Shown here in pieces: positions 7,624 through 15,925 of a stretch of 35,272 nt of DNA. The position numbers and the translations under genes were made by a program. The notes below the pieces were generated by a model. The model did no database searches, was not told where the DNA came from, and saw only the letters and a list, made by a program, of their open reading frames with translations. This stretch comes from an uncultured Sulfurovum sp. (lineage in GTDB: Bacteria; Campylobacterota; Campylobacteria; Campylobacterales; Sulfurovaceae), in assembly GCA_902727895.1 (NCBI GenBank), contig CACVAP010000041.1:1-35272 (forward strand), in the 5' to 3' direction. Positions within the stretch are counted from its first letter, which is position 1. Each line of letters begins with the position of its first letter.

Positions 7624-9393
7624 TTAGTTATGATTTGTTTTATCTTTACTTGAGACAAAAGAACCCATTGGTATTTTTCCTCCAATATCAAGGCGTTGCA
7701 CTAAGGTATTGGTTGTTAAATCAACTTTAACCAATGCTGCTTCTTCCGTTAAAAAGAGATAAAAGTAACGACCATCTTTAGAAAAATGATACTCAGGATG
7801 AGACTGTGTCTGTACCACACCTACATCACTGTCAGGAATATTACTTACTTGTATGTCTGCTATTTTAGTATGGGTTAACGTATTCATCAGCGTTACAAAT
7901 TTATCAGTATGGTTAATAACCACAGCAATATTTTTATGTTTTAATTCAGCTGTATGTCCTGCACCTTTTCCTGCTGTAATGGTTTTGACAATACTCATTG
8001 GCGTGGTTGAGTAGTCTACTATTGAGACTGTTCCCTCTTTTGAACCAACATAAATGGTTTTTTGGTCAGCTAAAAAGTTATGGTGGTGTACTCCTGTATC
8101 ACTGGCTGTTAAGTTAGAACCACTTACAGGTGCAATTTCCAAAGATTCAAGCTGTGCTAAGCCAATACCGTCTACAAATTCTAATTTTAAGACAGCCCCA
8201 TTAACAGTACTGGTTCCTTCAGCTGTTGCATAAAAAATACTGCTTGTACTTGTACCATTAGCTCCATTATGTTCACGTCCTTGTTGTCCATGTAGCTCAG
8301 GTGGAATTAAGTTATGTACAGGTGAGGGTGTTGCTAATTTATTCACTAAGGTAGCATTCCAAGTAGTATCTGCATTTTTGACAATTTTATAGGTGGCAAT
8401 GTTTTGATTTTCTCTATCTACCAAAGCGAAGTGATTGTCATTAATCCATGCTGGGTGTCCTGTTGAAGTTGTTAAGTTGGTATCGCCTACAGTAAGAAGT
8501 ACGGTATCTGTTACTCCGTCAATCACCGATCCCATGCTCTTATTTTTTCCTGAAACAACTACTAATCCTGTATTTTTTCGTACATCAATACTTCTAGGGT
8601 AAAAATCTAAAGTAATTGTCTTGGTAATTGTATTAGTACTACCATCAAGTACATCTATGGCATTACTCCCACGATTGTCTATATAGAATTTTTGGCTCTT
8701 AGTATTACCTGTTACTTCTATTTTAACTTCTTCTGCAGCATAGGTAATACTGTGTCCTGTAGAAACTTTTTCAATGACACTCATTTTCTCAACATCCACA
8801 ATAACAACCACATTATTAACGGTATCTCCAAAATAGGCTTTGGTTTGTTCATTTGATGCTAAAGAACCATATTGTGTCTGATTACCATTACGTTCTAAAG
8901 TATTACGTGTTTCAGTTAGATGTGTTTGGGTTTCAGATGGAGATACAACACGACCATTATAATCAGCATCGTTAGCACTAAGGTCTGATTGAATACTTTG
9001 TAATACAGCATTATCAGTAGGTATCGTAGTATGAGGTAACTTCTTTGCTGATGAAGAGACATCAATACCATTTGTAGCATCACCATCTGTGTCTAATGTT
9101 TGTAAATAACGTGCTGTATCAGCATTGTCTTCAAAAATAGTCATACCATTACTAAGGGTTGACGCATTAACCTCTCTTAAAAGTACATTTCCTACTTTAA
9201 AAATACAGCCTTGATTGGTATCAAATGTAAATTTTCCTGAACTGTCCGTTAATCCTGCTTGTGTACCACAAGTATAGTCTACCCCTTGAATGGCTGCATC
9301 AACATAAAACCCTGTTCCTGTAGAAGTAGAAGTGGTACTGCTACCTCCTCCACAACCTACCAACACTAATGACGCTACTGCTACTGAACTCAT
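7624..9393 (-). CDS. Beta-propeller (YVTN/YncE-like) lipoprotein, possible metallochaperone
   Basis: 589 residues from ATG 9393. A lipobox LVGC (Cys14 in this numbering) is followed by GGGSS and a Thr/Ser linker, a domain of the type GFYVDAAIQGVDY ... GLTDSSGKFTF seen in lipoproteins of these bacteria, then repeated blades such as NVVVIVDVEKMSVIEKVSTG, AIDVLDGSTNTITKTITLD and VTLMNTLTHTKIADIQV (YVTN-type). Histidines cluster in blade loops: PSPVHNLIPPELHGQQGREH, TGVHHHNF, GKGAGHTAEL, QSHPEYHFS. These recall periplasmic metal-binding propellers such as AztD, but identity is not established. AGGA lies 24 bases before ATG 9393 yet only six before an in-frame ATA at 9411, which would add IKKLIT and give a normal lipoprotein signal (see finding). 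Own promoter region and terminator, so a single-gene transcript. Confidence 0.8.
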   Translation of the reverse strand: MSSVAVASLVLVGCGGGSSTTSTSTGTGFYVDAAIQGVDYTCGTQAGLTDSSGKFTFDTNQGCIFKVGNVLLREVNASTLSNGMTIFEDNADTARYLQTLDTDGDATNGIDVSSSAKKLPHTTIPTDNAVLQSIQSDLSANDADYNGRVVSPSETQTHLTETRNTLERNGNQTQYGSLASNEQTKAYFGDTVNNVVVIVDVEKMSVIEKVSTGHSITYAAEEVKIEVTGNTKSQKFYIDNRGSNAIDVLDGSTNTITKTITLDFYPRSIDVRKNTGLVVVSGKNKSMGSVIDGVTDTVLLTVGDTNLTTSTGHPAWINDNHFALVDRENQNIATYKIVKNADTTWNATLVNKLATPSPVHNLIPPELHGQQGREHNGANGTSTSSIFYATAEGTSTVNGAVLKLEFVDGIGLAQLESLEIAPVSGSNLTASDTGVHHHNFLADQKTIYVGSKEGTVSIVDYSTTPMSIVKTITAGKGAGHTAELKHKNIAVVINHTDKFVTLMNTLTHTKIADIQVSNIPDSDVGVVQTQSHPEYHFSKDGRYFYLFLTEEAALVKVDLTTNTLVQRLDIGGKIPMGSFVSSKDKTNHN

Positions 9394-9439
9394 TGTTATT
9401 AACTTTTTTATTTTCTATCCTTTAAGTTTTTGATAAAGG

Positions 9440-9462
9440 AAGTATAATTAAAAAGTATAATT
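9440..9462 (-). promoter_or_regulatory. Tandem -10-like elements upstream of the beta-propeller gene
   Basis: Within the 116-base gap the minus strand has TATACT twice (9460-9455 and 9447-9442), 13 bp apart, each in an AT-rich setting (AAGTATAATT on the plus strand). Either could be a -10 element; the repeat might also be a binding site. The copper box found elsewhere is not here. Confidence 0.4.
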
Positions 9463-9509
9463 TATTTATAAGTAATAAATAAGAAAAGTATTAGTTTTCT
9501 TAGGATTCC

Positions 9510-10193
9510 TTAAAACCAAATCCGTACACCAGCCACAGCATAAGTTTCATCTAAAGGAGATACATCAGCCGTATTTCCAAAGTTTTTACTCCATTCCACA
9601 CCGACATAGGGAGCAAACTCTCTTTTGATTTCATAACGCAGACGCATACCTGCTGTAATGTTGGAGAGACCTTTTCCAATTCCCATTTGCAAATTATCTT
9701 TACTGTAGATATTGGTTGACAAACTGGGTGTTAAAATGAGTTTTTGCGTTAAAAGTGCTTCATACTCTGTTTCTAATCGTAAGCCAATATTGCCATCTTC
9801 ACCTAATAATAAAGCAGTTCTAGTCTCAAAATAATAAGGGGATAAACCTTGCAAGGAAACTACACCCCATGTTTGTGAGTCATCAGCCGTTTTGTCATAG
9901 CCCACACCAAACTGTACATCCCAAAAGGGTGCAATCGCACGACTGAAAACCAATTGGTTTTCACTTTCAGCCGAGCCATCTTCTGCTTTTTCGCCTTCAC
10001 TGTACAAATAGATTTTATTCATATCATAACCTATCCAAATATTACTATCCCAAGAGAATGACTTCTCATCATTTCCTTGATACTCGAATTCATCAAGAGT
10101 TACTTTAGTATAGAGTGGGTCATCATTCATATCGGCATAACTCATACCACTTAAAACTACTATCATCACTGTTGTTATTAATAATTTTTTCAT
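9510..10193 (-). CDS. copB: Copper resistance protein B (outer membrane, CopB/PcoB)
   Basis: 227 residues from ATG 10193. The frame opens at TTG 10199, but AGGA gives six-base spacing to the ATG at 10193 (MKKLLITT). The family pattern is clear: DEFEYQGND, WDSNIWIGYDMNKIYLYSEGE, QLVFSRAIAPFWDVQFGVGYD, WGVVSLQGLSPYYFE, ALLLGEDGNIGLRLETEYEALLTQKLILTP, GIGKGLSNITAGMRLRYEIKREFAPYVGVEW and the terminal VRIWF. CopB is an outer-membrane beta-barrel that works with CopA in periplasmic copper resistance. The Met-rich N-terminal region found in some relatives is absent. It starts ten bases after the copA stop, so they form one operon under the copA promoter box. Confidence 0.95.
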   Translation of the reverse strand: MKKLLITTVMIVVLSGMSYADMNDDPLYTKVTLDEFEYQGNDEKSFSWDSNIWIGYDMNKIYLYSEGEKAEDGSAESENQLVFSRAIAPFWDVQFGVGYDKTADDSQTWGVVSLQGLSPYYFETRTALLLGEDGNIGLRLETEYEALLTQKLILTPSLSTNIYSKDNLQMGIGKGLSNITAGMRLRYEIKREFAPYVGVEWSKNFGNTADVSPLDETYAVAGVRIWF

Positions 10194-10203
10194 CATCAAT
10201 CCT

Positions 10204-11946
10204 TTATGCTACCACTACTTTTCTAAACATACCAGCCATATGATAAAGCATGTGACAATGGTATGCCCATGTTCCTTTGGCATCGACGGTTACTCTGTAA
10301 CTTATTTTTGCACCAGGTTGTACCACTATGGTATGTTTTTTTACCAAGTAGTTGTCGTCTCCTGTCTCTAAGTCACTCCACATTCCATGCAAGTGCATCG
10401 GATGATTCATCATGGTGTCGTTTATAAAAGTAATACGTATTCTTTCTCCATATTTAAATTCTAAAGGTTTAGAATCAGCGTATTTAATACCATTAATTGA
10501 CCACATATAACGCTCCATATTACCCGTTAGATGTAAAACTATCTCTCTATCAGGTATTTTAGCATCTGCCGTTGAGTACCTATTTTTCAGGTCTGCATAG
10601 GTGAGTACTTTTCTACCATTGTTACGTAAACCCACCCCTGGGTCATCTAAGCGATATTTTGGAGACATTGCCATCATGGTTGTGTGAAAGCCTCTTTTCA
10701 TGGGTAGCTTAGTAATAGGATACTTCTGTGCCTCCATCTTAGAGAACTTCATTTTCTTCATGCTTGTTTTTGGCATTTTCATATCAGCACCACATTTCAT
10801 TCCTCCACCATGACGCATACTACCTTTTTTCATATTCATATCCATCCCCATATCGGTATGCGTTAAAATCGGAAGAGCATCCATATCAGGAGGAGTAGCT
10901 ACAAGGGTACTATTTGGAGTAAGTGAGCCTAAAGCATAGCCTGTACGGTCAATACTTTGAGCAAAAATAGCATAAGCCTCTTGCATCTGTGGCTCAACAA
11001 TAACATCATAAGTCTCAGCCACACCGATGCGAAACTCATCAATACTCACAGGTTGCACATGATTACCATCAGAGGCAACAACCGTCATTTTAAGTTCAGG
11101 TATACGCACATCAAAAAATGTCATGGCAGCAGCATTAATAAAACGAAGTCGTATCTTTTCTCCTTTTTTAAAGAGAGCTTTAAAAGGAGTAGACGGATTG
11201 TTCCCATTCATGAGGTAGGTGTAGGTAGACCCTGCCACATCTGAAATGTCACGATCACTCATACGCATATCATTCCACATTTTTCTATCGGAAAAAGCTT
11301 GTGAAATTCCTTTGTTTTTTACCTCTTCAAAAAATGTTCCAACCGTTCTTTGTGAAAAATTATAATAATCACTCATCTGTTTGAGCTTTTTATAAACTGT
11401 TTCAGGTTTTTCATCACTCCAATCAGAGAGAAGCACTACATAATCTTTATCATAAGTGAAAGGTTCTGGCTCTTTAGATTCAATTACAATCGCCCCATAT
11501 ACTCCTGTCTGCTCTTGAAATCCTGAGTGACTATGGTACCAATAAGTTCCATGTTGTTGTACCGTAAACTTATAAGTAAATGTTTCACCTGAAGGAATAC
11601 CATCAAAACTAAGTCCTGGTACACCGTCCATCTCGGTCGGTAAAATAATTCCATGCCAATGAATAGAACTGGTTTTAGCCAAATGATTGGTTACATGAAG
11701 GGTTATTTCATCCCCTTCTTTCCAAACCAAAGTAGGTCCAGAAATCTGTCCATTAATGGTCGTAGCAACAGCCATATTACCTGTAATATTCACAGCAGTA
11801 TAGTCAATATCTAAAAAAAACTCTTTACCTCTAAGTATATGATTTGTATTAATTTCTTTTGATTTAGTTTCAGCTGAAAGGTTAATTGCTGTCATGCTCA
11901 TAAGCGATGCGACCGTCACACCTTTTACAAAAGTTCGTCTTTGCAT
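10204..11946 (-). CDS. copA: Copper resistance multicopper oxidase CopA/PcoA
   Basis: 580 residues. Tat signal QRRTFVKG at the N-terminus. Copper ligands: HWHG at 96-99, YWYHSHSGFQ at 135-144, HPMHLHG in the C-terminal domain, and HCHMLYHMAGM near the end. A Met/His-rich insert (about residues 365-405, with DMGMDMNMKK and MRHGGGMKCGADMKMPK) is the copper-binding segment typical of CopA/PcoA. It is a periplasmic enzyme thought to oxidise and bind copper(I). First gene of copA-copB; the ATG has AAAGGA upstream. The promoter carries the shared response-regulator box at 11979-12012, predicting induction by metal through one of the two local two-component systems. Confidence 0.96.
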   Translation of the reverse strand: MQRRTFVKGVTVASLMSMTAINLSAETKSKEINTNHILRGKEFFLDIDYTAVNITGNMAVATTINGQISGPTLVWKEGDEITLHVTNHLAKTSSIHWHGIILPTEMDGVPGLSFDGIPSGETFTYKFTVQQHGTYWYHSHSGFQEQTGVYGAIVIESKEPEPFTYDKDYVVLLSDWSDEKPETVYKKLKQMSDYYNFSQRTVGTFFEEVKNKGISQAFSDRKMWNDMRMSDRDISDVAGSTYTYLMNGNNPSTPFKALFKKGEKIRLRFINAAAMTFFDVRIPELKMTVVASDGNHVQPVSIDEFRIGVAETYDVIVEPQMQEAYAIFAQSIDRTGYALGSLTPNSTLVATPPDMDALPILTHTDMGMDMNMKKGSMRHGGGMKCGADMKMPKTSMKKMKFSKMEAQKYPITKLPMKRGFHTTMMAMSPKYRLDDPGVGLRNNGRKVLTYADLKNRYSTADAKIPDREIVLHLTGNMERYMWSINGIKYADSKPLEFKYGERIRITFINDTMMNHPMHLHGMWSDLETGDDNYLVKKHTIVVQPGAKISYRVTVDAKGTWAYHCHMLYHMAGMFRKVVVA

Positions 11947-11978
11947 TATAAATCCTTTTATTACATTTCTTAAAACAA

Positions 11979-12012
11979 AGTATACTCCTTAAAGAGTGTA
12001 AACTCTGTGGAG
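11979..12012 (-). promoter_or_regulatory. Response-regulator box and -10 for copAB
   Basis: Minus strand: CTCCACA (12012-12006), 4 bp, TTACACT (12001-11995), 10 bp, TATACT (11984-11979). This repeats the spacing of the boxes at 4607-4640 and 17606-17639. The region also contains the short dyad AGAGTGTAAACTCT on the plus strand. The gap to the copA ATG is about 30 bases, giving an ordinary leader. Confidence 0.65.
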
Positions 12013-12024
12013 AAATAAGAACAA

Positions 12025-12756
12025 TTAAAAATGGTATCCCACACCCAAAGTATGCATGGTTTCATAAAAGTTATTATCTGTTTTAGTAAAAGAGTAGCTA
12101 AGGGCATAATCGCTGTTGAGATTGTATTGAAGTAGCAGATTGTAGTTCTTTTGTTCTTGGTTATCTTGACTGTAGCCTAGAACCGTATGCAGTTTATCAA
12201 AAGCATAACCTAAATAGACAAAAGCTAGTTTTCTGTCATCAATCCCTTCATCATTTATCATCTCATATCGGTAACCAACCTCTACGTTAAAAGCTTTATG
12301 GGCAAAAAGGTAGCTAAGATCTGAACTATAATCCATCTTATTCCCCTCTGATGTATAGGTTGGTATAATAGCTGACAATGATGCTTTTAAATAATGGCTT
12401 GAAGATAATGCAAAAGATTTTTGAGCTAAAAAAGTAGTGTCTGTGATGTCTTTTTGCGTTTCATATCTAAAGTAACCACTTCCGACATAGAAAAACCAAT
12501 CGTCTTTATTGAGCATAAGGGCAATATTATAGTTTGTTAAATGACTGTTATCATCAACTTTTAGATAAGAGAATGTTTGTAGCAACATAATGTCCATAGA
12601 TTTTTTTTGAGTTTGAGAACATCCATCAGCTGTAACGGTATCTAACATGGCTGTTTCCAAACAAGCATCGACATCATCTTCAACACCATCAAAGTCATTG
12701 TCTATGGCTAAGAGAGAAAGAGGAAGTAGGAGTAGAATTAAGAGAAGTTTTTGCAC
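12025..12756 (-). CDS. Outer-membrane beta-barrel protein with thrombospondin type 3 repeat, copy 2
   Basis: 243 residues: signal peptide (MQKLLLILLLLPLSLLA), then a TSP3 calcium-loop segment DNDFDGVEDDVDACLET and a Cys (DGCSQ), then strand-like repeats (WFFYVGSGYFRYE, HYLKASLSAIIPTYTSEGNKMDY, FNVEVGYRYEM, LHTVLGYSQDN) and terminal LGVGYHF with final Phe. Layout and length match the protein at 6333-7121, including PTY(T/D)...NKMDYS(S/A)DLSY versus PTYDVVDNNMDYTASLY. Start is GTG, two bases after the small gene's stop, so the two are coupled. The protein probably sits in the outer membrane; function unknown. Confidence 0.75.
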   Translation of the reverse strand: MQKLLLILLLLPLSLLAIDNDFDGVEDDVDACLETAMLDTVTADGCSQTQKKSMDIMLLQTFSYLKVDDNSHLTNYNIALMLNKDDWFFYVGSGYFRYETQKDITDTTFLAQKSFALSSSHYLKASLSAIIPTYTSEGNKMDYSSDLSYLFAHKAFNVEVGYRYEMINDEGIDDRKLAFVYLGYAFDKLHTVLGYSQDNQEQKNYNLLLQYNLNSDYALSYSFTKTDNNFYETMHTLGVGYHF

Positions 12757-12758
12757 TG

Positions 12759-13241
12759 TTACTTCTTTGAAGTGGGCATACTGTTTCTTGGTGAAGAGGG
12801 AGTCTTTGGTTCGTTAGGTGTCATGGGAGTTGGCATGTTTGGTTGCTCTCTCATTTCTCTTCTCTCTCTCATTTCTTGCATTTGTAACATGTTTTCCATA
12901 TTGGACATATTTTGCATATGAGAGGACATGTCCATGGTCATCTCCATGGACATTTCCATATCCATCGACATTTCATGAGTTGATGGTTCTTTATCATCAT
13001 TTACTACTGTAACTGTAGGGGTCTTAGGAAGTTCTTCTTGTAGTTTTTTTTCTTTCTGAAAGACTTTAATTGCCTCTACTCTTTCTTGCTGTTTAAGTTG
13101 AATAATATGCGTTTTAATTTCATTAATAACTTTGTACTTTTGCTCTTGTGGTGTTTTGCTTAATGTTTGAAATAGTTCAGTCAAAGCTTCATCTGCCCTT
13201 AAAAAAAATATTGACAAAAGCATCAAAATTATAATTTTCAT
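12759..13241 (-). CDS. Small exported Met-rich protein, copy 2
   Basis: 160 residues with a signal peptide (MKIIILMLLSIFFLRA), a helical segment similar to that in the copy at 7131-7532, and a C-terminal half dominated by methionine (HEMSMDMEMSMEMTMDMSSH, MQNMSNMENMLQMQEMRER) ending in Pro/Asn/Thr-rich sequence. MxM and MxxM patterns are typical of periplasmic copper(I)/silver(I) binding. ATG with AAAGG eight bases upstream. It follows the terminator of the large oxidase gene, so it needs its own promoter, which I cannot define, or read-through. Confidence 0.8.
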   Translation of the reverse strand: MKIIILMLLSIFFLRADEALTELFQTLSKTPQEQKYKVINEIKTHIIQLKQQERVEAIKVFQKEKKLQEELPKTPTVTVVNDDKEPSTHEMSMDMEMSMEMTMDMSSHMQNMSNMENMLQMQEMRERREMREQPNMPTPMTPNEPKTPSSPRNSMPTSKK

Positions 13242-13258
13242 TTTTGACCTTTACGCTT

Positions 13259-13303
13259 AAAAAAATATAACTAAGATGAAAAGTTTATCTTCACCTTAGT
13301 TAT
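13259..13303 (-). terminator. Rho-independent terminator after the 839-residue oxidase gene
   Basis: Arms ATAACTAAG (13267-13275) and CTTAGTTAT (13295-13303) pair perfectly, continue with TGAA/TTCA after one mismatch, and are followed on the minus strand by seven T (13265-13259). It starts 22 bases after the oxidase stop codon. Confidence 0.88.
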
Positions 13304-13324
13304 TATAACGAAACTTTAGCTTAC

Positions 13325-15844
13325 TTAGTTTGAACCAACGTTTCCAGTTGTACCCACTCTAAAGTATCCCATCATTCCTGCATCTTCATGCTCTAAGATG
13401 TGACAATGGTACATGTAGTCACCAACACTCAACACTGGATCAAATTTAGCAATAATCTTAACACTTCCACCTGGTTGTACTAAGAAAGTATCTTTCCATC
13501 CAAGGTCAACGCCTGTGACAGCCACACCATTACGCTCTAAAATCTGATACTGCACAGCATGTGCGTGGAAAGGGTGTGCCATGGGAGAGGCATTTCTAAT
13601 TTCCCAAATCTCTGTAGTATCAGCTGTAATAAACTCATCAACACGATTCATGTCAAATGTTTTACTATTGATGACAAAACTCATATTCATACCACCCCCT
13701 GTGTTAGCACCTCTTGTCATTTGCATCACAAATTGACGATTTGCTGTAGCATTTACAGCTGTTGTAGGGTCTATTCTCGTTGAAATTTCAGCTGATTCAG
13801 GTAATTTTTGATAAAGTATTACATCATCTGCTACCGAAGTTTTAACATCAAATCTCATAATCACAAGACCTTCACCAGAACCAGCCATTCCATCCATGCC
13901 TCCCATACCGTTTCCATCCATTCCTGACATTCCGTCCATTCCTGAATCTGAATTGCTATCCATTTCTGACATTCCACTCATTTCTGAACTTGAATTACTA
14001 TCCATTTCGTCCATGTCTATCATGCCCATCATATCACCAGCTGTTGGTCTGCTTACCATTAGTATTTTAGAGTCAATAGCATCATTTGAAAAGTCAACAA
14101 TAATCTCAACACGTTCTGCGGCACCCAATGTAATATTAGTAAGCTCTACTGGCTCATTTAGTAACCCACCATCTGTTGCAACAACTTTAAAAGTACGATT
14201 GTCATCAAATGCAAAATCGTAATTTCTAGCATTAGAGACGTTATAGAGTCTAAATCTGTATTGTGCTGTATCAACTTCGAGTTTTGGAATAACTGAACCG
14301 TTCACTAAGATTTTATCACCCAACATTCCATCACTGTCCATGTCCATTGTCATATACTGAAGTTCTCTTACCCCATTAGCTTCTGCTGCAAAACGTCTAT
14401 CTTGTACCAAAAGAACCACATCTCTGTCTCCTGAAGGAAGATTTTTGTCAGCTTCTAGTTTTTTACTAATATCATCTTCAAGTAAAAATGCTCCTGCTAG
14501 ACCCATATAAACTTGTTTTCCTGTCTCCATATCTGGATGAGGGTGAAACCATAATGGTGCAGCTGGTTGCAACATAGAAAAAGTATAATCTTTTGTTGTA
14601 CTTGGGGCTACAGGAACATCTGGTCCACCATCCATGATGGCTGGAATCTTAAATCCATGCCAGTGAATCGTAGAGTCACTTGCCAATTGATTGTCTAACT
14701 TTAACGTCATTTCCGTACCACGACTTGTTCTAATGATGACAGGCAGTTGTTTGTCATTATAACGCCACATTGGCGTAATCCATGAACCTTCTGGTGTTTC
14801 AATGGTAACATTTACATCTGTTTTAGCTGTTAAGGTATAGGTTTCTTTAGCATCTGTAATATTTCCATCTTCATCTGAAATGGTCTCTAAAATATGAAGG
14901 GTAGGTAATGTTGTAGAAGCTAAATACTTAGCTATATCAGCACTAAGGTTAGCATCTTTATTCGCTCTATCATTTTCGAGTCGCTCAACATCAAATCCCA
15001 TTTCTACTAGTTGTTCTCTTTCTCCTTCAGAGAGGTTTCCATCACGTAATCTGGTAGTTGTATCTTGAAAGAACTCATTTCTTGCTATGGTATAATCATC
15101 TGAAGCTTTACGTGTTTGTCCATCCACCTCTATTCCATCTTCTGTACCATCTTTGAAATCTGTTGAAATTTTACCAATGATTTCAAAAACACGACTTGGA
15201 CTAATTCCTAGACTTTCCATAAGATTTGAAAATGAGATGGCTCGGTTTTTAGCAAAGGCTATCTCTGTACTGGAAGCTCCATCTTGTGTTAAGTCTCCTT
15301 TTCTAACCAAGTAATCTCCAGCAAGTCCTGACATAGGAGAAGAGTTCTCGATTAAAGTCTTATAGATAAGTTCTGAAGCTTTTGTCATAGATGCTGAAAG
15401 GTTATTATCTTGCAAATTTTCTTTTGTAAGTGCCGTAAAAATAGTGGTCTCTGGTGTTAAAGCAGCATACTCTTTATTTGTTAGCATCATTTCAAGTTCT
15501 GCTTTACTTAGAAGTGTTTTTAAACCTTCATTAGCACCAACGTTTACCGTTGTATTAGAAGACTCATCTTCATAGCTTCCACCCGTAGTCTCAATGGTAT
15601 AATAATCACTTGTAAGTTCGATACTCGGTAAAGTAAATTTTCCATCTTTTGAAGTTGTTCTCGCTACTTCTTTTCCTATCGCATCATAAATGATTACCGT
15701 AGCCTCAGTAATTGGTCCCTTTACTACAGATCCCAATAATCCACTATTAGTTTCAGGTGTAGAAGAACTACTCCCACACCCAACTAATAAGCCAGCTGTA
15801 ATTACTGAAAGTCCTATAAATTTAAACATGTTACTTTTTCTCAT
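13325..15844 (-). CDS. Large multicopper oxidase lipoprotein with N-terminal extension and Met-rich insert
   Basis: 839 residues, far longer than usual periplasmic oxidases (about 450-600). Lipobox LVGC with Cys23; Ser-rich linker; residues 35-80 resemble a carboxypeptidase-regulatory/Ig-like domain (GPITEATVIIYD ... TSKDGKFTLP); residues 100-320 form a mainly helical region of unknown type; the oxidase part runs from about 330 to the end. Copper ligands: HWHGF at 394-398, WFHPHPD at 432-438, HPFHAHAVQ and YHCHILEHEDAGMM near the C-terminus. Residues 605-653 form a Met/Asp/Gly/Ser-rich insert (for example GMDGMSGMDGNGMGGMDGM), a probable copper(I)-binding loop. ATG 15844 has AAAGGC upstream. 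The gene lies between regulator/kinase pair 2 and a strong terminator. It is probably membrane-anchored in the periplasm or displayed on the outer membrane. Confidence 0.92.
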   Translation of the reverse strand: MRKSNMFKFIGLSVITAGLLVGCGSSSSTPETNSGLLGSVVKGPITEATVIIYDAIGKEVARTTSKDGKFTLPSIELTSDYYTIETTGGSYEDESSNTTVNVGANEGLKTLLSKAELEMMLTNKEYAALTPETTIFTALTKENLQDNNLSASMTKASELIYKTLIENSSPMSGLAGDYLVRKGDLTQDGASSTEIAFAKNRAISFSNLMESLGISPSRVFEIIGKISTDFKDGTEDGIEVDGQTRKASDDYTIARNEFFQDTTTRLRDGNLSEGEREQLVEMGFDVERLENDRANKDANLSADIAKYLASTTLPTLHILETISDEDGNITDAKETYTLTAKTDVNVTIETPEGSWITPMWRYNDKQLPVIIRTSRGTEMTLKLDNQLASDSTIHWHGFKIPAIMDGGPDVPVAPSTTKDYTFSMLQPAAPLWFHPHPDMETGKQVYMGLAGAFLLEDDISKKLEADKNLPSGDRDVVLLVQDRRFAAEANGVRELQYMTMDMDSDGMLGDKILVNGSVIPKLEVDTAQYRFRLYNVSNARNYDFAFDDNRTFKVVATDGGLLNEPVELTNITLGAAERVEIIVDFSNDAIDSKILMVSRPTAGDMMGMIDMDEMDSNSSSEMSGMSEMDSNSDSGMDGMSGMDGNGMGGMDGMAGSGEGLVIMRFDVKTSVADDVILYQKLPESAEISTRIDPTTAVNATANRQFVMQMTRGANTGGGMNMSFVINSKTFDMNRVDEFITADTTEIWEIRNASPMAHPFHAHAVQYQILERNGVAVTGVDLGWKDTFLVQPGGSVKIIAKFDPVLSVGDYMYHCHILEHEDAGMMGYFRVGTTGNVGSN

Positions 15845-15886
15845 TTTTAAGCCTTTAATTTGTTATGCAAGGAGTTTAACAAAGTT

Positions 15887-15925
15887 AAATTATCTAAACG
15901 TTAGTTAAACATTAGCTAAACATTA
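15887..15925 (-). promoter_or_regulatory. Three tandem 11-bp repeats and a possible -10 upstream of the large oxidase gene
   Basis: On the plus strand TCTAAACGTTA (15893-15903), GTTAAACATTA (15904-15914) and GCTAAACATTA (15915-15925) follow each other without gaps. On the minus strand two TGTTTA(G/A) 7-mers, 4 bp apart, are followed after 10 bp by GATAAT (about 15894-15889), the same spacing as the copper boxes but a different sequence. The last unit overlaps the kinase 2 stop. Confidence 0.5.

Noticed and set aside
10957-11244. Plus-strand open frame inside copA
   Set aside because: Shadow of copA with no ribosome site or recognisable domain.
12759-13241. Low-complexity Met codons as a non-coding ATG repeat
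   Set aside because: Signal peptide, ribosome site, coupling to the barrel gene and a paralogue with the same helical part show it is a gene.
13896-14222. Plus-strand Ser/Pro/Ile-rich open frame
   Set aside because: Mirror of the Met/Asp-rich insert of the large oxidase; no start context.
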